From Aquamicrobium sp. (GTDB taxonomy: Bacteria > Pseudomonadota > Alphaproteobacteria > Rhizobiales > Rhizobiaceae): DNA of 64,000 nt. The stretch lies in contig NZ_JAMLIE010000005.1 of NCBI RefSeq assembly GCF_023954335.1, positions 1 to 64,000 on the forward strand, in the 5' to 3' direction. The translations under genes were made by a program, and so were the position numbers. This document shows positions 8,087 to 16,601 of this stretch, one piece after another. The notes beneath the pieces are model-generated. The model worked only from the letters and a program-made list of their open reading frames with translations, searched no databases and was not told the DNA's origin. How positions within the stretch are numbered: position 1 is the first letter of the stretch; each line of letters starts with the position of its first letter.

Positions 8087-9292
8087 ATGGATTTCACCGT
8101 TTCCCCGCGCATCGAGGAGTTCCGCGCCCGCATCGAGCGCTTCGTCGAGGACAAGGTGCTGCCGCTGGAGGCGGACCCGGCGAGCTACGACGCGCACGAG
8201 AACATCCGGCTCGACCTCGCCGACGCGTTGAGGGGCGAGGCGCGGGCGGAAGGGCTGTGGTGCCTCCAGTTGAAGCCCGAGACCGGCGGGCAGGGGCTCG
8301 GCCGCATGGGCATGGCGGTGTGCTACGAGGCGATGAACCGCTCGATCTTCGGCCCGGTGGTGTTCAACTCCGCCGCGCCCGACGACGGCAACATGATGGT
8401 GCTGGAGATGACGGCGACGCCGGCGCAGAAGGAGCGTTGGCTGAAGCCGATCGTCGACGGCAGGGTGCGCTCGGCCTTCGTGATGACCGAGCCGCATCCG
8501 GGCGGCGGCTCCGACCCGTCGATGATGCTGACCACGGCGACGAGGGAAGGCGACCGCTACGTGGTCCGCGGCCGCAAATGGTTCATCACCGGGGCCGAGG
8601 AGGCGCAGCACTTCATCCTGATGGCGCGCACCTCGGACGACCCGCGCAAGGGGCTCTCCGCCTTCCTGTTCGACCGCGACCAGCCGGGCTGGAAGATCGA
8701 CCGGCGCATCCCGATCATGGGGCCGGAGGAGCATGGCGGCCATTGCGAGCTGGTGTTCGAGGAGCTGGAGATCCCGGTGGAGAACCGGCTGCTGAACGAG
8801 GGCGACGGCCTCAAGCTGACGCAGATGCGCCTCGGCCCGGCGCGGCTGACGCATTGCATGCGCTGGCTCGGCCTCTCCAAGCGCTGCGTCGAGATCGCCC
8901 GCACCTACGCCGCCGAGCGCTTTGCCTTCGGCGAGCGGCTGTCGAAGCGCGAATCGATCCAGATGATGCTGGGCGACCTCGCGATGAAGATCGAGATCGG
9001 CCGCCTGCTGGTGATGAAGGCGGCGTGGGAGCTCGACCGCGGCGGCTACGCCCGCAAGGAGGTGTCGATGGCCAAGGTCCATGTCGCCAACCTCTTGCAC
9101 CAGGCCGCCGACGTCGCCATCCAGATCAACGGCGCGCGCGGCTATTCCAAGGACACGGTGCTGGAATGGATCTACCGCTACGCCCGGCAGGCGCGGCTGG
9201 TCGACGGCGCCGACGAGGTCCACAAGATGGTCCTGCACCGCAACCTCGAGGCCGAGGGCGACGAGTTCTGGACATGGCAGGTGGCGGGCTGA
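8087..9292 (+). CDS. Acyl-CoA dehydrogenase family protein
   Basis: A 401-residue FAD-dependent acyl-CoA dehydrogenase. Typical segments are FVMTEPHPGGGSDPS (FAD and substrate contacts, about residues 138-152), the RKWFITGAEEA strand, and the C-terminal helical domain ending in GARGYSKDTVLEWIYRYAR. The family introduces the 2,3-double bond in an acyl-CoA, passing electrons to ETF. The sequence resembles the ACAD10/11-type branch more than short-chain butyryl-CoA dehydrogenases. It is in an operon with the SDR; its partner ligase and hydratase-like genes lie on the opposite strand just downstream. Confidence 0.9.
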   Translation: MDFTVSPRIEEFRARIERFVEDKVLPLEADPASYDAHENIRLDLADALRGEARAEGLWCLQLKPETGGQGLGRMGMAVCYEAMNRSIFGPVVFNSAAPDDGNMMVLEMTATPAQKERWLKPIVDGRVRSAFVMTEPHPGGGSDPSMMLTTATREGDRYVVRGRKWFITGAEEAQHFILMARTSDDPRKGLSAFLFDRDQPGWKIDRRIPIMGPEEHGGHCELVFEELEIPVENRLLNEGDGLKLTQMRLGPARLTHCMRWLGLSKRCVEIARTYAAERFAFGERLSKRESIQMMLGDLAMKIEIGRLLVMKAAWELDRGGYARKEVSMAKVHVANLLHQAADVAIQINGARGYSKDTVLEWIYRYARQARLVDGADEVHKMVLHRNLEAEGDEFWTWQVAG

Positions 9293-9341
9293 AGCCTGCC
9301 TCGTCCCATTTGCCCCGCAGGCGCGCGACCATGAATCGTCT

Positions 9342-9513
9342 GCGCCGCCCCTCATCGCCCTGCCGGGCACTTCTCCCCGTAAACGGGGAGAAGGGAGCTT
9401 CCATGCCCGCTTTCGCCAATCGCAAGCGCAGCAGAAATGGCGTGAAGCATGCGGCCGGATTCCTTCTCCCCGTTTACGGGGAGAAGGTGGGGGCAGCCGG
9501 ATGAGGGGCGGCG
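9342..9513. repeat. Inverted-repeat element, copy 2
   Basis: A full-length copy of about 172 bp between the convergent acyl-CoA dehydrogenase and acyl-CoA ligase genes. Left hairpin loop TAAA, right hairpin loop TTTA. The core includes TTTCGCCAATCGCAAGCG and is read on the plus strand. It could act as a bidirectional transcription stop at this convergent junction. Confidence 0.88.
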
Positions 9514-9578
9514 GGACGGCCGAAGATCATGCTGCCCCGGAGCGGATAAGACGCGGGGCAGGATCGTCCGATTTAACC

Positions 9579-11234
9579 TCAGCGCCAGATGTTGTCGACG
9601 CGGTCGAAGCTGTCGGCGCGCAGGTCGCCGGCCGCCGCGATCAGCTTCGGCTTGGCGATCTTGTGCGAGGGGGTGCGCGGATAGTCGTCAATGAAGGCGA
9701 CGTAGCGCGGCACCTTGAAGGCGGCGAGGTTCTTCCTGCAATGCTCGAACAGGGCGTCGAGCGAAAAATCCTCGCGGGCGACGCCCGGCTTCAGCTTGAG
9801 ATAGGCCTTGACCTCCTCCTTGCGCAGCGGGTCCGGCACCGGCACCACGGCCGCCTCCTCGACCTCAGGCAGCTCCTCCAGCACGGCCTCGACCTCGCGG
9901 GCCGAGATGTTCTCGCTGGAGCGGCGCACCATGTCCTTGATGCGGCCGACGATGGATAGGTAGCCGTCCTCGTCGGCGATGAAGAGGTCGCCGGTGCGGA
10001 ACCATTCGCCGTCGAAGCTCTCGGCGTTGGCGTCGGGGCGCTTGTAGTAGCCGGAGAGGATCGAGCGGCCGCGGACCTGCAACTCGCCCGCCTCGCCGGG
10101 GGCGCATTCGCGCCCGTCCTCGCCGATCACCCGCGTCTGCCGGAACGGCGCGTCAACGCCGCAGGTGCGCTTGTCGAGCTTGTGCGTGGCGGCCACCGGC
10201 ACCAGCATGCCGGCGCCGATCTCGGTCATGCCGAAGGAATCGCGGGCGATGACGCCGAAGCGCTCCTGCGCTTCCCTGACCGAGGCCGGCGACCAGCCGA
10301 AGGCGTTGATGTAGCGCAGCGACATCTTCCTGTCGTTGTCGCTGGGCGGCAGCGTCTTCAGCGCCGCTTCCGGGAAATAGGTGTAGTTGATCTGAAGATC
10401 GCGGGTCCAGTCGAAGAACCGCGTCAGGCTCATGCGCCTGGCGACATAGGCGGTGCCGCCGAGCTGCATGGTCATCAGCAGCTGCCATTGCGGGTCCATG
10501 TAGAAGAACGGGGCCCACAGCAGCGACGTCTTCACCTCGTCCGCGCCCATGCCGGCGGCAGCCGAGAGCGCCAGCAGCAGCCAGTAGTCGTGGGTCAGCA
10601 TGCAGCCCTTGGGAAAGCCGGTGGTGCCGGAGGTGTATTGCAGGCTCATCAGGTCGGTGGAGACCACCGGCCACGGCGCGCTCCACTCGCGCTCCTCGGC
10701 CAGCATGGCCTCGAGCGAGACGTAAGGCGCGCCGCCGCCGCGCACGAAGACGCGCGCGTCGTCGAGCACGGCCGGGCGCTTCGACATGCCCTCCAGCGCC
10801 GGCAGCAGCGAGGCGTCGGTGATCAGCGCCTGCGCGTCGGACTGGTTGAGCAGGTAGTCGAGCTCGGTCGCGGTATAGGCGGTGTTGGTCGGCACCAGCA
10901 CCGCGCCGAGCTTGGCGAGCGCGAACCACGACAGCACGAACTCGGGCACGTTGGGCATCATCAGCGCGACATGCGCGCCCTTCCTGATGCCGCGCGCCAT
11001 CAGCGCCGCCGCCAGCGCGTCGGAGCGGCGGTGAAGCTCGGCATAGGAAAGCGTGATGCCGTCCTCGAACCAGACGGCGGCGGGGGCATTGCCCAGCGTC
11101 GCGGCGCGCTCGGCGACGAAGGCGCCGATCGAGGTCGGGAAATCCATGGCGGCGATTTTGTCGGCCGCCGCCTGCATCTCGGCGATGCCGGGATCCATGG
11201 GCCGGGGGTCGATGGTCCCAGATGGGCTGGTCAT
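9579..11234 (-). CDS. AMP-dependent acyl-CoA synthetase/ligase (CaiC/FadD-like)
   Basis: A 551-residue adenylate-forming enzyme. The P-loop is YTSGTTGFPKG, followed by FGMTE, the RTGDL hinge region and the GRIKDMVRRSSENISAREVE segment. The late lysine needed for adenylation is present (PRTPSHKIAK). It activates a carboxylic acid to the acyl-CoA in the cytosol. The ATG at 11234 was chosen: the open frame continues upstream through the next gene but only as antisense overlap. It follows the enoyl-CoA hydratase-like gene by 2 nt and is the obvious entry step for the acyl-CoA genes at 7322-9292. Confidence 0.9.
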   Translation of the reverse strand: MTSPSGTIDPRPMDPGIAEMQAAADKIAAMDFPTSIGAFVAERAATLGNAPAAVWFEDGITLSYAELHRRSDALAAALMARGIRKGAHVALMMPNVPEFVLSWFALAKLGAVLVPTNTAYTATELDYLLNQSDAQALITDASLLPALEGMSKRPAVLDDARVFVRGGGAPYVSLEAMLAEEREWSAPWPVVSTDLMSLQYTSGTTGFPKGCMLTHDYWLLLALSAAAGMGADEVKTSLLWAPFFYMDPQWQLLMTMQLGGTAYVARRMSLTRFFDWTRDLQINYTYFPEAALKTLPPSDNDRKMSLRYINAFGWSPASVREAQERFGVIARDSFGMTEIGAGMLVPVAATHKLDKRTCGVDAPFRQTRVIGEDGRECAPGEAGELQVRGRSILSGYYKRPDANAESFDGEWFRTGDLFIADEDGYLSIVGRIKDMVRRSSENISAREVEAVLEELPEVEEAAVVPVPDPLRKEEVKAYLKLKPGVAREDFSLDALFEHCRKNLAAFKVPRYVAFIDDYPRTPSHKIAKPKLIAAAGDLRADSFDRVDNIWR

Positions 11235-11236
11235 GA

Positions 11237-12013
11237 TCACTTCTCCTTGGCGGCCAGCGGCGGCGTCTTGTCGTAGGTGGCGCGCACGAGCTGGTACATG
11301 TGGCCGGCGAAGGCCATGGCGGTGTCGCGGTCGAGGTCGAGCGCGCGGTAGAAGGTCTCCATCTCGACGCGCACGGCGCGCGGCGGCAGCGCGGCGATGC
11401 GCCCGGCGATCTCCTTGGCCCGCGCCAACAGCCGCGCCGGCCCGACGATCTCGTTGATCAGGAAGCAGCGCCGCGCCTCCTCGGCGTCGATGGCCTCGCC
11501 GGTCAGCGCCATCCACAGCGCCGCGGTCTGGGGAATCTGCCGGCCGAGGCGGGTGACGCCGCCGGCCCCGGGCATGCCGTAGGCGATCTCGGGCATGCCG
11601 AAGCGCGCGGTCGGCACCGCGATGCGCAAATCGGTGAGGAGCAGGAGATAGATCATGCCCTGGCCCATGCACGGGCCGTTGACGGCGGCGATCATCGGCT
11701 TGGTGCGCTTCAACGCCAGGATCTCGCCCTCCCAGCCGGGATATTCGGCCGGGTCGCCGGCGCGGCGGGGGGTCAGGTGCCGGTCGACGATCTCGGCGGT
11801 GGTGCGCGCGGTGCGCTCGCTCTTGACGTCGTCGCCGGCGCAGAAGGCGCGCTCGCCCGCGCCGGTCCAGATGCCGCAGCGCACCTCGGGGTCGGAGTAG
11901 AAATCCTTGAGGATGTGGTAGAGCTCCTCGTGCTGCTCGGGCGTCAGCACGTTGACCGGCGGGTTGTCGAGCGTCAGGACCGCGATCCCGTCCGCCTTCT
12001 CGTATCTGAACAT
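11237..12013 (-). CDS. Enoyl-CoA hydratase/isomerase family protein with one catalytic Glu replaced
   Basis: A 258-residue crotonase-fold protein. The oxyanion-hole segment ERAFCAGDDVK (about residues 54-64) and the loop FGMPEIAYGMPGAGG are clear. The second acid (E of PEI) is present. The glutamate usually found in the GGGxEL helix is replaced by tyrosine here (GQGMIYLLLLTD), so ordinary hydration is doubtful and an isomerase, hydrolase or lyase role is possible. It overlaps the upstream permease gene by 1 nt, placing transporter and enzyme genes in one transcript. Confidence 0.85.
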   Translation of the reverse strand: MFRYEKADGIAVLTLDNPPVNVLTPEQHEELYHILKDFYSDPEVRCGIWTGAGERAFCAGDDVKSERTARTTAEIVDRHLTPRRAGDPAEYPGWEGEILALKRTKPMIAAVNGPCMGQGMIYLLLLTDLRIAVPTARFGMPEIAYGMPGAGGVTRLGRQIPQTAALWMALTGEAIDAEEARRCFLINEIVGPARLLARAKEIAGRIAALPPRAVRVEMETFYRALDLDRDTAMAFAGHMYQLVRATYDKTPPLAAKEK

Positions 12014-12801
12014 CAGTGGTTTCCCTGTCTTCTGGTTGCGCGGGCGCGTAAGGATTCCGCCAGCCCCATGGCCAGCGCGGTGACGACGACGAAGAAGGTG
12101 GAGATCGCCGCGATCGTCGGGTTGATCTCGAAGCGCAGATCGTTCCAGATCCGCACCGGCAGCGTTTCCGAGCCGCCCATCAGGAACAGCGCGATCACCA
12201 GCTCGTCGAACGAGACGAAGAAGGCGAAGATGAAGGCGGCGAGAATGGCCGGGGCGAGCGGCGGCACCGTCGCCGTCCAGAAGGCGCGCAGCGGCCCGGC
12301 GCCGAACACGCGCGCCGCCTTCTCCAGCGTCGGGTCGGTCTGGCGGTAGGCCGCGCCGACGATCATCACCACGAAGGGCAGGCCGATGGCGGCATGGGCC
12401 AGCACCAGCGTCGCCTCGCTGTCGGTCGAGCCGAAGCGCAGCGCCAGGATGAAGACGCCGAGCGCGACGATGACGTTGGGCACGATGGCGGGCGCGAGCA
12501 GCAGCCCGGTGACGCCGGCGCGCCAGCGCGTCGGCAGTTTCGCAAGGCCGACGACGCCGGCCGTGCCGGCCAGCGCCGCGATCAGCCCGGCCATGGCGGC
12601 GACGCGCAGCGAGCGCCACGTCGCGGCGAGCCAGACGGGATCGGAGAAATAGGCCTCGTACCAGATGAAGCCCCAGCTCTTCGGCGGGAAGCCGAGGAAG
12701 CGGTCGCCGCTGAACGACATCGGCGCGACGATCAGGATCGGGAAGAACAGGAACAGCACGCCGAGGGCGAAGAGGAAGGCGGGGAGAAGGCGCGTCTTCA
12801 T
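12013..12801 (-). CDS. ABC transporter permease, spermidine/putrescine (PotC-like) type
   Basis: A 262-residue inner-membrane permease with about six hydrophobic segments. It carries the binding-protein-dependent transport loop (LEKAARVFGAGPLRAFWTATVPPLAPA) that docks on the ATPase. The ATG at 12801 overlaps the end of the preceding permease by 4 nt, a typical coupling. It works with the permease at 12798-13628, the binding protein at 13711 and the ATPase at 14799. The substrate is probably a small organic cation or acid that feeds the acyl-CoA genes, not necessarily a polyamine. Confidence 0.9.
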   Translation of the reverse strand: MKTRLLPAFLFALGVLFLFFPILIVAPMSFSGDRFLGFPPKSWGFIWYEAYFSDPVWLAATWRSLRVAAMAGLIAALAGTAGVVGLAKLPTRWRAGVTGLLLAPAIVPNVIVALGVFILALRFGSTDSEATLVLAHAAIGLPFVVMIVGAAYRQTDPTLEKAARVFGAGPLRAFWTATVPPLAPAILAAFIFAFFVSFDELVIALFLMGGSETLPVRIWNDLRFEINPTIAAISTFFVVVTALAMGLAESLRARATRRQGNH

Positions 12802-13628
12802 GCCTGCATCTCCCGCGGCGAATAGAGAAAGCGGCCGATGATGAGGCGTACCAGCGCCAAGAGCAGCACGGTCGAGACGAGGAGGACGATCGCCAGCGCC
12901 CCGGCGAAGCCCCAGTTGGCCTGGCCGACCTGGTTGACGATCATGTTGCCGAGCAGCACGTCGCGGCGGCCGCCGACCAGCGCCGGCACGATGAAGAAGC
13001 CCATCGACAGGATGAAGATCACCGACCAGCCTGTGACCGCGCCCTCGAGGCTCAGCGGCAGGAACACCTTGCGGAAGGCGGCGAAGGGCGAGGCGCCGCA
13101 CACGCGCGCGGCGCGCACCAGCCCGGGGTCGATCTCGGTCATCGCCGTGTAGCAGGTGACGACCATGATCGGCAGCAGGATCTGCACCATGGCGACATAG
13201 ACCGCGCCGGTGGTGAACATCAGCGTCAGCGGCTCGCCGATCAGGCCGAGCCATTGCAGCGCGCCGTTGACGATGCCCTCGCGGCCGAGCACCACCATCC
13301 AGGCATAGGTGCGCACGAGGATGCTCATCCACAGCGGCACGAGGACGAGGAACAGCAGCAACGGCCTGCGCCGCGGCGGCTGGCTGACGATGAACAGCGC
13401 CATCGGATAGCCGAGGACGAGGCAGATGCCCGCCACCACGGCCGAGACGAACAGCGTGTTGCGGAAGATGGAAAGATAGGCCGGGCGCGCGAAGAACCGC
13501 TCGAAATGCGCCAGCGATAACTCAGGCGTGAACACCGCCTCGGCCAGCACGAACCCCACCGGCACCGCGAACATCGCGAGCGCCAGCAGCACGGCGGGCA
13601 AAAGGGTGAGACGGTTGGCGAAGCGCAT
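12798..13628 (-). CDS. ABC transporter permease, spermidine/putrescine (PotB-like) type
   Basis: A 276-residue permease whose first membrane segment starts at about residue 8 (LTLLPAVLLALAMFAVPVGF). The cytoplasmic coupling loop (DPGLVRAARVCGASPFAAFRKVFLPL) is visible. The start at 13628 was chosen because the upstream open frame runs into the intercistronic stem-loop. It is the first permease after the binding protein gene, separated from it by an 82-nt gap containing a strong hairpin. Confidence 0.9.
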   Translation of the reverse strand: MRFANRLTLLPAVLLALAMFAVPVGFVLAEAVFTPELSLAHFERFFARPAYLSIFRNTLFVSAVVAGICLVLGYPMALFIVSQPPRRRPLLLFLVLVPLWMSILVRTYAWMVVLGREGIVNGALQWLGLIGEPLTLMFTTGAVYVAMVQILLPIMVVTCYTAMTEIDPGLVRAARVCGASPFAAFRKVFLPLSLEGAVTGWSVIFILSMGFFIVPALVGGRRDVLLGNMIVNQVGQANWGFAGALAIVLLVSTVLLLALVRLIIGRFLYSPREMQA

Positions 13629-13664
13629 CGCGAAGGGTCGACCAGGTTCTAGCGATAAAGAGAT

Positions 13665-13699
13665 GCGGCGGCGCCCCGGGAGGGTTGGGGCGCCGCCGC
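13665..13699 (-). terminator. Stem-loop between binding-protein and permease genes
   Basis: A perfect 13-bp stem, GCGGCGGCGCCCC / GGGGCGCCGCCGC, with a 9-nt loop, located 11 nt after the binding-protein stop codon. It has no U-tract, so partial termination or 3'-end protection of the binding-protein mRNA is more likely than full termination. That would give more binding protein than permease, as known for malE-type operons. Confidence 0.6.
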
Positions 13700-13710
13700 C
13701 ATCAGCCGGC

Positions 13711-14772
13711 TCAGTCGAGCAGCCATTCCTGCCAGCGCTCCTGGAGCGCATCCATGTTCCTGGCCCAGAACACGGCGTCCACGACAAACTGGCCGGCGAT
13801 GTTGTCGGGGTGGGTCGGCATCTCGCGGCCCGCCTCCGGATCGATGTGGTCGTAAAGACCCTTCACCATGCTCGGATAGGCGACGAGCTTGGCGAATTCG
13901 GCGCCGCGCACCGGGTCGCCGATCATGAAGGCGACATACTGCTCGGCTTCCTTCTTGTGCTTGGTGCCCTTCAGGATGCCGACATAGGACGGCTTGATCG
14001 CGCCGCCGTTCCAGACCGTCTCGACGGGCACGCCTTCCGCCTTCAGCTGGGTGATGCGGCCGTTCCACGCCGTGGTGAAGGCGACTTCGCCGTCGGACAG
14101 CATCTGCACCGGCTGGGCGCCGGCCGACCAGAAGGAGACGACGTGCGGCTTGATCTCGTCGAGCTTGGCGAAGGCGCGGTCGACGCCTTCCTCGGTGGCG
14201 AGGACGGTGTAGAGGTCCTTGATCTCGACGCCGTCGGCAAGGAGCGCGAATTCGAGGTTCTCCATCACCGAATCCTGAAGCGCGCGCGGCCCGGGAAACG
14301 CCTCGACGTTCCAGAAATCAGCCCACGACGTCATCTTCCTGCCTTCGGGCAACTTGTCGGTGCGCTGGGCGAGGATCGTGGAATAGGTTGCGGCGATGCC
14401 GCCGTCGGGCAGCCGCGCCTCGGGCGGCTGAAGCCCGTTCGGGTCGATGACGTCCCAATCCATCGGCTCCAGCCAGCCCTCGATCGAGGCGGTAGCGTAC
14501 TCGATTGGGGTCAGCTCGGCGACGTCCCAGATCGGGTTGCCGGCCTGCATCATCGCGCGCATGGCCGAGACGCGGTCCGTGGTGGCCAGCGCCTTGACGC
14601 GGATGCCGGTCGCTTCCGTGAACGGCTTGTCGAACAGCATGTCCATCACCTGCGCCAGCCCGCCGCCGGACCCGGCATAGGTGATCTCCACATCCTGCGC
14701 CACCGCCACGCCGGCGGCGAGCGGCAGCGCGGCTGCCGCGGCAAGCAGGGTTCTTCTCGTCAACTTCCTCAT
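13711..14772 (-). CDS. ABC transporter substrate-binding protein (PotD/PotF-like)
   Basis: A 353-residue periplasmic binding protein of the spermidine/putrescine-iron class. The N-terminus MRKLTRRTLLAAAAALPLAAG is a signal peptide with an RR that might use Tat, ending near AVAQD. The mature part begins VEITYAGSGGGLAQ. The ATG at 14772 has a strong SD (GGGAGG, 9-nt spacing). It lies between the ATPase and permease genes in a four-gene importer operon. The ligand is unknown; the acyl-CoA ligase in the same operon suggests a carboxylate or a carboxylated amine (inference). Confidence 0.9.
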   Translation of the reverse strand: MRKLTRRTLLAAAAALPLAAGVAVAQDVEITYAGSGGGLAQVMDMLFDKPFTEATGIRVKALATTDRVSAMRAMMQAGNPIWDVAELTPIEYATASIEGWLEPMDWDVIDPNGLQPPEARLPDGGIAATYSTILAQRTDKLPEGRKMTSWADFWNVEAFPGPRALQDSVMENLEFALLADGVEIKDLYTVLATEEGVDRAFAKLDEIKPHVVSFWSAGAQPVQMLSDGEVAFTTAWNGRITQLKAEGVPVETVWNGGAIKPSYVGILKGTKHKKEAEQYVAFMIGDPVRGAEFAKLVAYPSMVKGLYDHIDPEAGREMPTHPDNIAGQFVVDAVFWARNMDALQERWQEWLLD

Positions 14773-14798
14773 GACACTTTTCCTCCCGTCGGGTTCGG

Positions 14799-15830
14799 TC
14801 ATTCGTAAAGCGGCGTCGCGTCTTCCGGCGCGAAGCCGATGCGGATCGTCTCGCCGAGCGCGGGCGGCGCCAGCGCGCCGGCCCTCGGCTCGGACATGCG
14901 CAGCGTCAGGCCGGATGCCGCGCGCAGGCGCAGCTCCATGGTCGAGCCGCGGAAGGCGATGTCCTGTACGGTTGCCTCGAAGCCGGGCGCGTCCGTGCCG
15001 GCCGTCCGGCGCAGCTTCTCCGGCCGCAGGCTGAGCGCCACGACCTCGGCGCCGACCCCGGCCAGCCCGATGGCTCCGGCGTGGCCGCCGTCGACCGGCA
15101 CGATGTTGGTGCGGCCGATGAAATCGGCGACGAAGCGGCTCGCCGGCCGGTCGTAGAGCGCGCCGGGCGCGTCGAGCTGGCAGATGCGGCCCCTGTTCAT
15201 CAGCGCGATGCGGTCGGACAGCGACAGCGCCTCGCCTTGGTCGTGGGTGACGAAGACGACCGTGGTGCCGAGCTCGCGATGCAGCCGGCGGATCTCTTCC
15301 TGAAGGTCCTCGCGCAGCTTCAGGTCGAGCGCGGAAAGGCTCTCGTCCATCAGCAGCACCGGCGGCTCGGCGACGACCGCGCGCGCAAGCGCCACGCGCT
15401 GGCGCTGGCCGCCGGACAGCGCCGCCGGCCGGCGCGCGCCGTAGCCGCCGAGCTGGACCATCTCCAGCGCCTTCTCGGCGCGCACCTTCACCTCGGCGGA
15501 CGGCACCTTGCGCATGCGCAGCGGGAAGGCGACGTTCTCGAACACGCTCATATGCGGGAACAGCGCGAAGCTCTGGAACACCATGCCGACATTGCGCTTT
15601 TCCGGCGGCAGCGCGCCGACCGCGCGCTCGCCGATGAACACCTCGCCGGCGCTGGCGCGGTCGAAGCCGGCGAGGATGTTGAGCGCCGTCGTCTTGCCCG
15701 ACCCGCTCGGCCCGAGAAGGGTGATGAACTCGCCGGCGGCGATGTCGAGCGAGAAATCGTCGAGCGCCGTGACGCTGCCGAAGCGGCGGGTCACGTTCTG
15801 GAACCGGACGGGCGCTCTTTCCTGGCTCAT
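14799..15830 (-). CDS. ABC transporter ATP-binding protein (PotA-like)
   Basis: A 343-residue ATPase with Walker A (GPSGSGKTT), Q-loop (MVFQSFALFPHM), ABC signature (LSGGQRQRVALARA), Walker B (LLMDESLSALD) and H-loop (VTHDQ). A C-terminal TOBE-type domain lies after about residue 240. It is the first gene of the operon ATPase, binding protein, two permeases, hydratase-like protein, ligase. The ATG at 15830 was preferred over in-frame ATGs at 15839 and upstream because it starts just before the conserved core. It is divergent from the TetR gene at 15902. Confidence 0.92.
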   Translation of the reverse strand: MSQERAPVRFQNVTRRFGSVTALDDFSLDIAAGEFITLLGPSGSGKTTALNILAGFDRASAGEVFIGERAVGALPPEKRNVGMVFQSFALFPHMSVFENVAFPLRMRKVPSAEVKVRAEKALEMVQLGGYGARRPAALSGGQRQRVALARAVVAEPPVLLMDESLSALDLKLREDLQEEIRRLHRELGTTVVFVTHDQGEALSLSDRIALMNRGRICQLDAPGALYDRPASRFVADFIGRTNIVPVDGGHAGAIGLAGVGAEVVALSLRPEKLRRTAGTDAPGFEATVQDIAFRGSTMELRLRAASGLTLRMSEPRAGALAPPALGETIRIGFAPEDATPLYE

Positions 15831-15863
15831 TCTTTCCATTTCCGACGATATCGTCATTAATGA

Positions 15864-15893
15864 CATTGACGTCATTTCAATATCGAGTCAATG
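15864..15893. promoter_or_regulatory. Inverted repeat in the divergent ATPase/TetR promoter
   Basis: CATTGAC (15864-15870) and GTCAATG (15887-15893) form a 7-bp inverted repeat. It overlaps smaller palindromes (GACGATATCGTC at 15844-15855, and ATGAC...GTCAT around 15860-15875) in the 71-bp gap between the importer operon and the TetR gene. This AT-richer island is the likely operator through which the TetR protein controls both directions. Binding is inference. Confidence 0.5.
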
Positions 15894-15901
15894 TCCGTTT
15901 C

Positions 15902-16588
15902 ATGGTCACGGGGATGAAAATCGCGACGGGGGAAAACCCGCCTGAAAGCGCCGCCTTCGACTTCGTCGAGCTTCTGGAAAAGCGCGCGGCGACGATGCGC
16001 GGCCGGCCGAAGCGGGTGCGCACGCGGGCGCGGCTTCTTGCCGCCGCAGCGGCCGAGCTGAGGGCCAGGGGCTATGGCGGGCTGACCGTCGACGGCATCT
16101 GCGCCGCCGCCGACATGGCGCGCGGCACCTTCTATCTTTATTATACGGACCGCACGAAGATCGCGGTGGCGATCTACCGCATGTTCTGGACGGCGGTGTA
16201 CCAGCTACGCCCGCGCCTGCGCGGCCGCAGCCTCGAGGAGCGCATCCGCGTCACCAACGCCTTCTATCTCGCGCTCTACGCGCGCAACGCCGCCTTCCTC
16301 GCCGGGCAGGCGTCGCTGGTGCGCGACCGGCCGGATTTCGCGATCTGGCACGACCAGATGAACCATCGCTGGTCGCTGGTCGTCGCCGCCAACATGCCGG
16401 GCGACCTGCCGCGCGAGGAGAAGGTGCTGCGCGCCCGCGCGCTCACGGCCATGGCCGACGAGATGCTCAGCAACATCTTCACCGCCCGCACGCCGAGCCT
16501 CAGGCACTGGGCCGACCATCCCGAACGGCTCGCCGATTCCCTGACCGCGATCTGGACGCGCGTCGTGATCGACGCGGGCGAGAACTGA
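15902..16588 (+). CDS. TetR/AcrR family transcriptional regulator
   Basis: A 228-residue TetR-type regulator. The helix-turn-helix lies at about residues 33-80 (TRARLLAAAAAEL through VDGICAAADMARGTFYLYY), with an all-helical ligand domain after it. The start is uncertain: ATGs at 15860, 15902 and 15914 are in frame and none has a convincing SD, so a leaderless or weakly translated message is possible. Divergent from the PotA-like importer operon and 13 nt upstream of the MaoC gene, it probably senses the imported compound or its CoA ester. Confidence 0.87.
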   Translation: MVTGMKIATGENPPESAAFDFVELLEKRAATMRGRPKRVRTRARLLAAAAAELRARGYGGLTVDGICAAADMARGTFYLYYTDRTKIAVAIYRMFWTAVYQLRPRLRGRSLEERIRVTNAFYLALYARNAAFLAGQASLVRDRPDFAIWHDQMNHRWSLVVAANMPGDLPREEKVLRARALTAMADEMLSNIFTARTPSLRHWADHPERLADSLTAIWTRVVIDAGEN

Positions 16589-16601
16589 TTTTCAGGAGCG
16601 C

